Shown here piece after piece: positions 17,444 to 26,438 of a stretch of 64,000 bases of DNA (within the stretch, counting starts at the first letter, position 1; every line of letters starts with the position of its first letter). The position numbers were made by a program, and so were the translations under genes. The stretch comes from Flavobacterium sp. 9 (GTDB lineage Bacteria > Bacteroidota > Bacteroidia > Flavobacteriales > Flavobacteriaceae), in contig NZ_PEEU01000001.1 in assembly GCF_002754195.1 (NCBI RefSeq), forward strand, positions 3,348,001 to 3,412,000. Reading direction: 5' to 3'. The notes under the pieces were generated by a model that worked only from the letters and a program-made list of their open reading frames with translations, did no database searches and was not told where the DNA came from.

Positions 17444-18778
17444 ATGAAACGAATAATTCTTATATTTTTGTGTTCAATTGGCTTGTCTGCCAACGCACAA
17501 GTCAAAACACTAACCCTGAAAGATGCTGTTATTTATGCGCTTGAAAATAAAGCAGACGCAAAAAAAGCAAAATTACAGGTTGAAAATAGTGAGTACAAGA
17601 TTCAGGAAGTACGTTCAAGAGCATTACCACAAATCTCTGCAAACGGAAACTTAACTTACAATCCAGTAATTCAGACAACAGTTATTGATGGAGCTGGTTT
17701 TGGTCAGCCAGGAACTACAATTCAGGCGGCATTTGGTCAAAAATGGACTTCAAATGCTGGGCTTTCATTAACTCAGACAATATTTGATCAATCTGTTTTT
17801 ACCGGTTTAAGAGCTGCAAGATCTACTCGTGAATTTTATCAAATAAACGATCAGTTAACTGAAGAACAAGTAATTGAAAGAGTTGCTAATAACTACTATT
17901 CAGTTTATGTACAAAAAGAAAGATTGATTTTATTAGACAGTAATTACGTAAACACAACAAAAGTTCGTGACATCGTAAAAGGACAATTTGATAACGGTTT
18001 GGCTAAAAAAATTGATTTAGATCGTATCGTTGTTAAAATGTCTAATATTGATACAGAACGTCAGCAAATTAAGAATCAAATTACTTTACAGGAAAATGCT
18101 TTAAAGTTTTATATGGGAATGCCTATTGAAGCTCAAATTGATATGCCAAAAGAAGAATTTGAAGTTGTTCCTGCTGCATTAACAGAAGTGCCAAATGTTG
18201 AAAACAGAACGGAATATTTGCTTTTGAAAAAACAAGAAGAGCTTTTAGTTTACAATAAAAAAGCTGTTGAAGCTGGATATTATCCAACACTTTCTTTGAC
18301 TGCAGGTTACAATTATATTGGTCAGGGTCCACAAATGCCTTGGTTTGCAAAACCATCAGATGGTGTTTATTGGTCAGATTACTCAGCAATTGGATTAAAC
18401 TTACACGTACCAATTTTTACAGGATTTGGAACTCGTGCCAAAGTAAGACAAGCCGATGTAGAAATCAGATCACTTCAGGAAGATATCAAAGACACAAAAC
18501 TTTCGCTTGATTTAGATTACAGAAATGCAATGGCACAAATTGATAATAACCTTGTGACTATCAATAATCAAAAAGAAAATATGCGCTTAGCGACTGAAAT
18601 CTTAAGCAATACAAAAAACAATTATCTTCAAGGATTGGCATCATTAACAGATTTGTTAGATGCTGAAAATGCACAACTTGAAGCTCAAAATAATTTTACG
18701 AGAGCAGTTTTGAATTACAAAATTGCCGAAATAGCACTAATCAAATCAAAAGGCGAACTTAAAACTCTTATTAAATAA
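17444..18778 (+). CDS. TolC-family outer-membrane efflux channel
   Basis: A 444-residue outer-membrane factor with a signal peptide ending LSANAQ (about residue 19) and the two long coiled-coil halves of TolC proteins (LKDAVIYALENKADAKKAKLQVENS early; SLTDLLDAENAQLEAQN and LNYKIAEIALIKSKGEL late). It forms the outer-membrane exit duct of the pump encoded next to it. Gaps of 10 bp to tetR and 9 bp to the adaptor gene indicate a single operon. Confidence 0.94.
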   Translation: MKRIILIFLCSIGLSANAQVKTLTLKDAVIYALENKADAKKAKLQVENSEYKIQEVRSRALPQISANGNLTYNPVIQTTVIDGAGFGQPGTTIQAAFGQKWTSNAGLSLTQTIFDQSVFTGLRAARSTREFYQINDQLTEEQVIERVANNYYSVYVQKERLILLDSNYVNTTKVRDIVKGQFDNGLAKKIDLDRIVVKMSNIDTERQQIKNQITLQENALKFYMGMPIEAQIDMPKEEFEVVPAALTEVPNVENRTEYLLLKKQEELLVYNKKAVEAGYYPTLSLTAGYNYIGQGPQMPWFAKPSDGVYWSDYSAIGLNLHVPIFTGFGTRAKVRQADVEIRSLQEDIKDTKLSLDLDYRNAMAQIDNNLVTINNQKENMRLATEILSNTKNNYLQGLASLTDLLDAENAQLEAQNNFTRAVLNYKIAEIALIKSKGELKTLIK

Positions 18779-18787
18779 CTAATTACA

Positions 18788-19855
18788 ATGAAGAAAACTA
18801 TTATAACAATCGTAATCATAATCGCAGCACTGGGTGTGATGGGATATGTCTTAAATAATAATAAGAAGGAGAATAAAGCAAAAACAGATATCGTAGCAGA
18901 GAAAAATGCTGCAGTTTCAGTAAAAGTAACTCCTGTAAAAACAGAAGAAATTTCACTGGATTTCGTTGCAAACGGAAACTTTCAACCAATTCAACAATTA
19001 ACATTTTCTGCTGAGAAATCTGGAAAAGTAATTAGTGTTTTGGCTAAAGAAGGAGATTACGTAAAAGTAGGCCAGACTTTATTAACAATGAGAGGTGACG
19101 TTATTAATGTAAGTGCTCAACAAGCGCAAGCAGTTTACCAAAATGCAAAATCTGATTATAGCAGATACGAAAATGCTTTTAAAACAGGTGGAGTTACAAA
19201 ACAACAATTAGATCAGGCAAAATTAGCGTTAACAAATGCTGAATCTAATTTGAAACAAGCAAACATTAATGTTGGAGATACTAAAGTAAAAGCACCAATC
19301 AACGGTTTTATCAATAAAAAATACATCGAGCCAGGATCTATCTTAACAGGAATGCCTGCAACTGCTTTGTTTGATATTGTAAATGTTTCTAAATTAAAAT
19401 TAGTAGTTACAGTAAACGAAAATCAAGTTGCAAGTTTGAGAGTAGGAAACCAAATCAATGTAACAGCGAGTGTTTATCCTGATAAAACTTTTACTGGAAA
19501 AATCACTTTTATTGCTGCAAAAGCGGATGAATCTTTAAACTTCCCAGTTGAAATTGAAATTGCAAATAATATCAATAACGACCTGAAAGCAGGTATGTAC
19601 GGAACTGCAAATTTTGCATCAAACCAACAAAAACAACATCTTATGGTTGTGCCTAGAAATGCTTTCGTAGGAAGTGTTAGTAGTAACGAAATCTTCGTGG
19701 TTCAAAATGGTGTTGCAAAATTGAAAAAAGTAACTGCTGGAAGAATTTTAGGAGATCAGGTAGAAATCATCAACGGATTAACTGACGGAGAAATTGTAGT
19801 TATTACAGGTCAAATTAACTTACAAGACGGTAATACAGTAGAAATTATTAAATAA
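18788..19855 (+). CDS. RND efflux periplasmic adaptor (membrane fusion protein)
   Basis: A 355-residue adaptor of the MdtA/AcrA type. It has an N-terminal hydrophobic anchor without a lipobox Cys (about 3-22), a biotinyl-lipoyl-like half (SGKVISVLAKEGDYVKVGQTLL), an alpha-hairpin (about 115-160), the returning lipoyl half (TKVKAPINGFINKKYIEPGS), and beta-barrel and membrane-proximal domains. It links the RND pump in the inner membrane to TolC. It lies 9 bp after tolC. Confidence 0.94.
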   Translation: MKKTIITIVIIIAALGVMGYVLNNNKKENKAKTDIVAEKNAAVSVKVTPVKTEEISLDFVANGNFQPIQQLTFSAEKSGKVISVLAKEGDYVKVGQTLLTMRGDVINVSAQQAQAVYQNAKSDYSRYENAFKTGGVTKQQLDQAKLALTNAESNLKQANINVGDTKVKAPINGFINKKYIEPGSILTGMPATALFDIVNVSKLKLVVTVNENQVASLRVGNQINVTASVYPDKTFTGKITFIAAKADESLNFPVEIEIANNINNDLKAGMYGTANFASNQQKQHLMVVPRNAFVGSVSSNEIFVVQNGVAKLKKVTAGRILGDQVEIINGLTDGEIVVITGQINLQDGNTVEIIK

Positions 19856-19861
19856 TTTAAA

Positions 19862-19920
19862 GCATTAAGCTATACGCCATAAGCATTAAGCTTATTGCCT
19901 AAAGCCTACCGCCTAAAGCA
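19862..19920. repeat. Direct-repeat-rich spacer in the efflux operon
   Basis: Short degenerate direct repeats of the CATTAAGC / GCCTAAAGC type fill the 71-bp gap between adaptor and pump genes. No promoter or terminator is evident, so the operon probably continues through it. Confidence 0.5.
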
Positions 19921-19926
19921 ACAAAT

Positions 19927-22900
19927 ATGAAATTAGCCGAAATATCCATAAAACGTCCGTCGTTAGTAATTGTATTGTTTACAATTCTAACACTTGGTGG
20001 ATTGTTCAGCTACAGCCAGTTAGGTTATGAGCTGATCCCAAAATTTGAACAAAACGTTATTACAATTTCTACAGTTTATCCGGGAGCTTCTCCAAGTGAG
20101 GTAGAAAATACAGTAACCAAGAAAATTGAAGATGCGATTGCATCCTTAGAGAATGTTAAGAAAATTGACTCAAAATCATACGAGAGTTTATCTATCGTTT
20201 CGATTACATTAACATCAAATGCAAAAGTCGATTTCTCTCTGAATGATGCACAGCGTAAAATAAACGCGATAATTAGTGATTTGCCAGATGATGTTAAAAC
20301 ACCGGCATTGACCAAATTCTCGCTGAGTGATTTACCAATTATGACGCTTGGTGCCAACGGAAAAATGGATGAAGCAGCGTTTTATGACTTAATTGACAAA
20401 AAAATTGCTCCTATTTTATCTCGTGTACAAGGTGTTGCTCAGGTAAACATTATTGGTGGATCTGAACGTGAAATCCAGGTAAATCTTGATGCATTAAAAA
20501 TGCAAGGTTACGGACTTTCTATTCCTCAGGTACAACAAAATATTTTGACTTCGAATTTAGATTTCCCAACAGGAAACATCCAGACTCGTAACCAAAAAAT
20601 ATTAATTCGTTTAGCGGGTAAATATAAAAGTGTTGAAGAATTAAGAAACCTTGTTGTTTCTTCTCAAAACGGAATTCAGGTTCGTTTAAGTGATATTGCA
20701 GATGTTCAGGATACTCAAAAAATTGCTGAAAAAATATCACGTGTAGATCAAAAAAGTGCGATCGTTTTGCAAATCGTAAAACAATCTGATGCAAATGCGG
20801 TTGCGGTAAGTGAGCAATTATTAAAAACAATTGCTACTCTTGAGAAAGATTATAAAGTAAATCAGCTAAAACTAGAAGTTGCAAAAGACAGTACAGTTTT
20901 TACTCTTGAAGCTGCAGATTCTGTAGTTCACGATTTATTAATTGCAGTAGTTCTGGTAGCTTTTGTAATGTTGTTCTTCTTACATAGTATTAGAAACTCG
21001 TTGATCGTAATGGTGTCTATTCCGGCATCTTTGATCGCTACCTTTATTGGCATTTATTTAATGGGATACACGTTAAACTTAATGAGTTTACTTGGATTAT
21101 CTCTTGTTGTTGGTATTCTGGTCGATGATGCGATTGTGGTCCTCGAGAATATTTATCGACACATGGAAATGGGTAAAAGCCGAATTCGTGCTTCTTATGA
21201 TGGAACAGCAGAAATTGGTGGAACTGTAACTTCGATTACATTAGTAATTGTGGTGGTATTCTTGCCTATTGCGATGAGTTCTGGATTGGTATCTAATATC
21301 ATTACACAATTTTGTGTTACGGTAATTATTTCAACGATGTTATCGCTTTTAGCTTCATTTACAATTATCCCTTGGTTATCATCTCGTTATGGTAAATTAG
21401 AGCATATTGAAGGAAAGAATTTATTTGGAAGAATTATTCTTGGTTTCGAAAGTTATTTAACACGTTTTACAAACTGGGTTTCTGAATTATTGACTTGGTG
21501 TTTAGATCATTATGTTAAAACTATTTTAGTAGTTCTTGTATTGTTCTTTGGATCAACAATTGGATTAATGGGCGGTGGATTTATCGGAGGAGAGTTTTTC
21601 GCATCATCTGATAGTGGAGAGTTCTTAGTTCAAATCGAAATGCCAAAAGATGCTTCGTTAGAACAAACGAACTTCATGACTCAAAAAGCCGAAGCTTATT
21701 TAAAAGCTCAGGAATATGTTCACAGTCAAATTACAACGGTAGGACAAACCTCAGAAGGTTTTGGAGCATCGCAAGCAACAGCTTACAAAGCTGAGATTGA
21801 CGTAAAAATGATTGAACAAAAAGATCGTACTGATGATGCTAACGTTTACGCAGCAAAAATCAAACGTAAATTAGAAAAAGTATTAGTTGGCGCAAAAGTA
21901 AAAACCGTTCCTGTAGGTATCTTAGGAACTGCTGAAGATGCAACTTTAGGATTAATTGTAACAGGTCCTTCAACAGAAAGTGCTATGGCATTTGCAAAAT
22001 TAGCTGAAGCTGAATTACGCACAATTCCTGGAACAACAGAGATTAAATTAACAGTTGAAGACGGAAACCCTGAGATCAACGTTAAAGTAGATCGTGATAA
22101 AATGGCTGCTTTAGGATTAACGCTTCAAACAGTTGGTTTAACGATGCAAACTGCTTTTAGTGGAAACACAGATGGTAAATACAGAGCTGGAGAATACGAA
22201 TATGATATCAACATTAGATACAATGCATTCGACAGAAAAAGTATTACAGACGTTAGTAACTTAATATTTGTGAACGCAGCAGGTCAACAAATTAAATTGT
22301 CTCAATTTGCTACAATTACAGAAGGTTCAGGACCTAGCCAATTAGAGCGTAGAGATAAATCTGCTTCGGTAACTGTAAAAGGACAAAACGTTGGGGTTCC
22401 TTCTGGAACAATCGTTCAACAATGGCAGGTTAAATTAGACAAGTTGAAAAAACCAGCTGGAGTAAACTACATTTGGGGTGGTGACCAAGAGAATCAATCT
22501 GAAGGATTTGGTACTTTAGGAATCGCTTTATTAGCCGCTATTATTTTGGTTTACCTTGTAATGGTTGGACTTTATGATAGTTTCGTTCACCCGTTTGTCG
22601 TATTGTTTGCTATTCCGCTTTCGTTTATTGGTGCGATGTTAGCATTAGCTTTGACTAATAACTCATTGAACATCTTTACTATCTTGGGTATCATCATGTT
22701 GATTGGTCTGGTGTGTAAGAATGCGATCATGCTTGTCGATTATACCAACCAAAGAAGAGCTGCCGGAGAATCAATCAGAACAGCATTAATTCAGGCAAAT
22801 CACGCACGTTTACGTCCGATCTTGATGACAACAATTGCGATGGTATTTGGTATGTTCCCAATTGCATTAGCATCTGGAGCAGGAGCTGAATGGAAAAACG

Positions 22901-23103
22901 GATTGGCTTGGGTAATTATCGGAGGATTAATTTCTTCGTTATTCTTAACCTTGATTGTAGTTCCTGTAATTTATAATATCATGGAGAAAATAATTCATAA
23001 ATTCTCTAAAGGAGAGAAAATCGATTACGAAGCTGAAATGGTTGCAGATTATGTGCACACCGAATTAAGTGAAGACGGTTTTAATCCTAAACATACCCAT
23101 TAA
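19927..23103 (+). CDS. RND-family multidrug efflux transporter (AcrB/HAE1 type)
   Basis: A 1058-residue resistance-nodulation-division pump. It uses the proton gradient to expel amphiphilic compounds from the periplasm or membrane. It starts MKLAEISIKRPSLVIVLFTI, typical of the first transmembrane helix; the proton-relay aspartates are in GILVDDAIVVLENI (TM4), and the matching lysine is in VCKNAIMLVDYTNQRR (TM10). Two large periplasmic loops are present. Length is normal. It ends the tetR-tolC-adaptor-pump operon and is followed by a terminator. Confidence 0.96.
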   Translation: MKLAEISIKRPSLVIVLFTILTLGGLFSYSQLGYELIPKFEQNVITISTVYPGASPSEVENTVTKKIEDAIASLENVKKIDSKSYESLSIVSITLTSNAKVDFSLNDAQRKINAIISDLPDDVKTPALTKFSLSDLPIMTLGANGKMDEAAFYDLIDKKIAPILSRVQGVAQVNIIGGSEREIQVNLDALKMQGYGLSIPQVQQNILTSNLDFPTGNIQTRNQKILIRLAGKYKSVEELRNLVVSSQNGIQVRLSDIADVQDTQKIAEKISRVDQKSAIVLQIVKQSDANAVAVSEQLLKTIATLEKDYKVNQLKLEVAKDSTVFTLEAADSVVHDLLIAVVLVAFVMLFFLHSIRNSLIVMVSIPASLIATFIGIYLMGYTLNLMSLLGLSLVVGILVDDAIVVLENIYRHMEMGKSRIRASYDGTAEIGGTVTSITLVIVVVFLPIAMSSGLVSNIITQFCVTVIISTMLSLLASFTIIPWLSSRYGKLEHIEGKNLFGRIILGFESYLTRFTNWVSELLTWCLDHYVKTILVVLVLFFGSTIGLMGGGFIGGEFFASSDSGEFLVQIEMPKDASLEQTNFMTQKAEAYLKAQEYVHSQITTVGQTSEGFGASQATAYKAEIDVKMIEQKDRTDDANVYAAKIKRKLEKVLVGAKVKTVPVGILGTAEDATLGLIVTGPSTESAMAFAKLAEAELRTIPGTTEIKLTVEDGNPEINVKVDRDKMAALGLTLQTVGLTMQTAFSGNTDGKYRAGEYEYDINIRYNAFDRKSITDVSNLIFVNAAGQQIKLSQFATITEGSGPSQLERRDKSASVTVKGQNVGVPSGTIVQQWQVKLDKLKKPAGVNYIWGGDQENQSEGFGTLGIALLAAIILVYLVMVGLYDSFVHPFVVLFAIPLSFIGAMLALALTNNSLNIFTILGIIMLIGLVCKNAIMLVDYTNQRRAAGESIRTALIQANHARLRPILMTTIAMVFGMFPIALASGAGAEWKNGLAWVIIGGLISSLFLTLIVVPVIYNIMEKIIHKFSKGEKIDYEAEMVADYVHTELSEDGFNPKHTH

Positions 23104-23127
23104 TTGATTTAATTTTAGATTGAAAAG

Positions 23128-23160
23128 TCCCAAATTCCGAAAGGAGTTTGGGATTTTTTT
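23128..23160 (+). terminator. Rho-independent terminator of the efflux operon
   Basis: An 11-bp stem (23128-23138 with 23143-23153, one G-T pair), GAAA tetraloop, then a run of T. It lies 25 bp after the pump stop codon. Confidence 0.9.
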
Positions 23161-23221
23161 TGTGAATTATATTATAACGTCAGATTGGAATTTGGAATTT
23201 CTTTATTGGAATTTATAAGTA

Positions 23222-23659
23222 TTACTTCAAATACAAACAATGATTATAATAATCGATGATTCCTTTGCCTTCAAGCAAAACATCAGCGCCAATGATACCG
23301 TGAACAGGTTTTGCCTTAAAAGATTCTAAAGCTTCATTTACGTGCGAAAGATCAAAAATCACGATCCCAAAATCCGTGTTTTTCCAACTTCCGAGTTGTA
23401 ATTTATTATGTGCCGAAGTCTGCGTTTTCATGCCCGTTCCTCCAGCTCCGGAAGCTTTGGTTTTTGATTTTTTTGCTGTTAATTCAAAACGTTCAATACT
23501 TTCAAAACCAACGCAGGAATTTGATGCTCCCGTATCTAAGATGAAATTTCCTGAAATACCATTAATTTTAGCTTTTACTAAAAGGTGTTGTGTTTTGGTA
23601 ACTTTGAATTTTATTTTTTTGTAATTCTCTTTTTTGAGAACCTCGTGAAGATTTTCCAT
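23222..23659 (-). CDS. Retropepsin-like aspartic protease
   Basis: A 145-residue single-domain pepsin-fold protein with the active-site motif FILDTGASNSC (catalytic D42), a Gly-rich flap (ASGAGGTGMKT) and a second hydrophobic-hydrophobic-Gly block, VHGIIGADVLLEGKG. Retropepsin-like enzymes work as homodimers. No signal peptide is visible, so it is predicted cytoplasmic. Its first 49 bases overlap the 3' end of the CHAT gene, which implies coupled translation and a shared function. It is the last gene of the minus-strand cluster downstream of the ECF promoters. Substrate unknown. Confidence 0.85.
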   Translation of the reverse strand: MENLHEVLKKENYKKIKFKVTKTQHLLVKAKINGISGNFILDTGASNSCVGFESIERFELTAKKSKTKASGAGGTGMKTQTSAHNKLQLGSWKNTDFGIVIFDLSHVNEALESFKAKPVHGIIGADVLLEGKGIIDYYNHCLYLK

Positions 23660-26274
23660 TTTCGATAATGATTGAAAATCAAAAATAAACCAATTACAGT
23701 CAATAAACTAATGATGTAAAAGATATAATTTTCTGACTTTTCTTCTGTCGAAATAGAACCATAATACACAAACGAACTCCAGTAATAAGGAGATTTCTTA
23801 ACATTTGGAATTGATTTGTCGTTCAGGAAATCAATTTTAGCATTTGAATTAGCTTCAAAATACGGAACATCATTTTTAATGTTTTTATAAAAATCAGCCA
23901 TAAAAACCGATGTCGTATAATCGTTTACCTTCCATAAAGAAAACATTAAATTCTGAGCTCCGGCAAACTGAAAACCTCTTGCAACGCTCATTGCGCCCTC
24001 GGCTTTGTAGAGTTTTCCTATTCCGGTTTCACAGGCACTTAAAACCACTAAATCAGGATTAATATTCAGATTATATAATTCTGAATATAAGATTTCCTGA
24101 TCATAAAATTTAATACTTGCCGGAGTTTCAATATCGCCGGACGAAGCATGTGTACTTAAATGTAAAATGGAATATTTACTTGCATTATTTTTAAAATTTG
24201 CAAAACTCGCCTCAGAATTTTCTAAATATTTTCCTTTGAAATTACTTCGAATCGATTCTAATTCTTTCTTCGAATAACTTAATTCAAAAGGTGTTTTTTC
24301 GAAAATAGGAAAAACTCCTAAAACTGTTTTTTTAGAATTTGAAATCGGTTTTGAATTCAGATAATTACTAGCAGAATTATTATAAGCAATTCTAAAATCA
24401 TTCAATAAATAATGCATTTTAGCAAAATTAGTTGTGTTTAATTCATGTGTAATTAAAGCTTCAAAAGGCAGAAAATTCAAAATTCCGTCAGGAACAATGA
24501 TGAGGTTATTATAAATTGCGTTTTGAGGTAATTTTAATAAATCGTAGACATTTTTTCCATAATGATTATAGCCTGAAATATCATTTGTAATGGCATCGGC
24601 ATTATTAAAATAATCTATGAAATGTACAATACTATAAATTTTTCCATCTCCAATAGGAACACGATCTAATAAAATTCGGTTATTCTGTAAAATGAAATAA
24701 TAAAGATTTTCAGAACCCATAAAATAGTAGAGCAATATTGCTTTATCTTTTTCCAGTTTTGATAAAAGTGCTTTTATGTCACAATTTTCAGGAATATAAT
24801 TGGAACTTTCAGTTTGGATTTTCTTTAGCGAAAGCATCAATTCGTTTTGTTTTTTTATCGTCGAATTAATATTAGAAATATTAGCCAAATCTCCTTTTTG
24901 CTGTTCTTTAAGAATGTTATTATTTAAAGTTTGAAGTTCCTGCAAAAGTTGTTTTTCTTCGGAAGAAGCATTTTTAATATTCGAACGATAACCTTTTAAA
25001 ATACCTGATTTTGTTCTTTCAGATAATTGAAAGGCTTTTTCGAGATATTCAGTTTTATTTTCTTTTCTATATAATTCATCATAAATAGAAATGCATTTTT
25101 CGGTACGATTTCGCGCTCTGATTTGTGTAATTATTTTTGAGTTTTCGTAAACCAAAACATTCATCAACAAATCTTCAATGTCAAAAGAAAGCCTAAAAGC
25201 TTCAAGCGATTTTTTGAATTGATTTTGTTTTGCGAAAATTTCTGCCTGTAAATCGAGAACATCAATTAAAACCGTTTCGGCATACAATTGATTTTGATTT
25301 GGAAGAATGTTTTTCGAATTGTAATTCGGAATCAGAATCTTAAAAATAGCCTGAATTTGTTTTTGACTTTCATCGTATTTTTCTTCATCAAAAAGCAAAA
25401 GCGCTTTTTCATAATATAGTTTTGCGAGTTTTCTAGGTTGACGATTTTTTGTTTCTAAAAATAACTTTTCAGCTTTTTCTAAATAAGAAGATGCAATTTC
25501 GAAGTTTTGTCTTTGACGATTTAGAAGCGAAAGATTTCGATAAGAATTAGATAAAGTTTCGGATTGTTGCTTTTCATTTTTCAAATATTCAACAGCCAAT
25601 TCAAATGATTTTTGGGTTTTTTGATGCGTTTCAGGTCTCATTAAATTCCCAGCTGAACTTAATAAGTAACTATTCCCCAAATTATTCAATAAAATTCCTT
25701 TCTGAGAATTCGATAATTTCTCTGTTTTTAAAGTGCTTTCCAGTAATTCAATTGCCAAAGAAATTTTGCCGGAACTCTGATAAGCATTCGATAAATTAAG
25801 AATCGCAGCAAACTTTTGTTTTGCAGCGTCAGGATAATTTTTAGAAGTATTTACAATGAAAAAGTATTGTTTTATAGTGTTTTCGGCGCTGTCATAATCT
25901 CCCAAAACCGTATATAAATTGCCCAAGGGTTTTAGGCAATATTCGATTATATCATAATTACTGAGTTTGTTTTTCTGATAGATTTGCCAGGCTTTCTCAT
26001 AACTCGAAATCGCTTTTTCGGTTTGCCCGAATTGGTTTTCATAATATGCTTTATTGCAATTTAAAACTACAATTGCCAATAATTCATCTTTAGTTTTTGG
26101 TCTTGAACTCTTCCAAAAATCTGTTTCAATAGTATTCAGATTTTCTATGGCTTTCGCCGAAGGATTCGCCACAAAAGTATCAACTGCATTATATATTTTA
26201 TCTTCCTGATTCTGCGCTGACAGATTCAGACTAAAAAAAAGAAAAATTAAACCATATAAGTTATATAAGTTCAT
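23611..26274 (-). CDS. TPR-CHAT protease, periplasmic, C-terminally anchored
   Basis: An 887-residue caspase-like CHAT-domain protein. It has an N-terminal signal peptide ending LNLSAQ (about 21), a long TPR solenoid (about 40-420), a coiled region, then the CHAT domain with catalytic His in HLSTHASSGD (H709) and catalytic Cys in VVLSACETGIG (C748). A single hydrophobic segment near the C-terminus (FYIISLLTVIGLFLIF) is followed by basic residues, so the TPR and CHAT parts should face the periplasm with the tail in the cytoplasm. The first codons lie inside a dispersed repeat. Its 3' end overlaps the retropepsin gene. Substrates are not predictable; TPRs suggest protein partners. Confidence 0.92.
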   Translation of the reverse strand: MNLYNLYGLIFLFFSLNLSAQNQEDKIYNAVDTFVANPSAKAIENLNTIETDFWKSSRPKTKDELLAIVVLNCNKAYYENQFGQTEKAISSYEKAWQIYQKNKLSNYDIIEYCLKPLGNLYTVLGDYDSAENTIKQYFFIVNTSKNYPDAAKQKFAAILNLSNAYQSSGKISLAIELLESTLKTEKLSNSQKGILLNNLGNSYLLSSAGNLMRPETHQKTQKSFELAVEYLKNEKQQSETLSNSYRNLSLLNRQRQNFEIASSYLEKAEKLFLETKNRQPRKLAKLYYEKALLLFDEEKYDESQKQIQAIFKILIPNYNSKNILPNQNQLYAETVLIDVLDLQAEIFAKQNQFKKSLEAFRLSFDIEDLLMNVLVYENSKIITQIRARNRTEKCISIYDELYRKENKTEYLEKAFQLSERTKSGILKGYRSNIKNASSEEKQLLQELQTLNNNILKEQQKGDLANISNINSTIKKQNELMLSLKKIQTESSNYIPENCDIKALLSKLEKDKAILLYYFMGSENLYYFILQNNRILLDRVPIGDGKIYSIVHFIDYFNNADAITNDISGYNHYGKNVYDLLKLPQNAIYNNLIIVPDGILNFLPFEALITHELNTTNFAKMHYLLNDFRIAYNNSASNYLNSKPISNSKKTVLGVFPIFEKTPFELSYSKKELESIRSNFKGKYLENSEASFANFKNNASKYSILHLSTHASSGDIETPASIKFYDQEILYSELYNLNINPDLVVLSACETGIGKLYKAEGAMSVARGFQFAGAQNLMFSLWKVNDYTTSVFMADFYKNIKNDVPYFEANSNAKIDFLNDKSIPNVKKSPYYWSSFVYYGSISTEEKSENYIFYIISLLTVIGLFLIFNHYRKWKIFTRFSKKRITKK

Positions 26275-26280
26275 ATTATG
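26251..26280. repeat. Dispersed repeat covering the CHAT start codon
   Basis: This 30-base stretch spans the CHAT initiation codon and first eight codons. Its reverse complement, with two or three changes, occurs at 26388-26418, and a shorter copy is found at 38754-38777. The element therefore supplies the n-region of the CHAT signal peptide. Confidence 0.7.
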
Positions 26281-26387
26281 TTGGTACTCATAATTTTAAA
26301 GTTAAGGCATAAAGTACATATTATATTGATATGAATTTGTCCGTCTGAGCGAAGTCGAAGACCTTTTTGTTATAATAAGACAAAGTA

Positions 26388-26418
26388 GATAATATGAACT
26401 TACATAACTTATATGGTG
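26388..26418. repeat. Inverted copy of the dispersed repeat upstream of CHAT
   Basis: Near-perfect reverse complement of 26251-26280, containing the same ATGAACTTA core. The two copies could pair in DNA or RNA to form a long-looped stem in the 164-bp gap between the PKD gene and the CHAT gene. No promoter was recognised in the gap. Confidence 0.65.
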
Positions 26419-26438
26419 AAAAAAATATGGTAAAAAAA

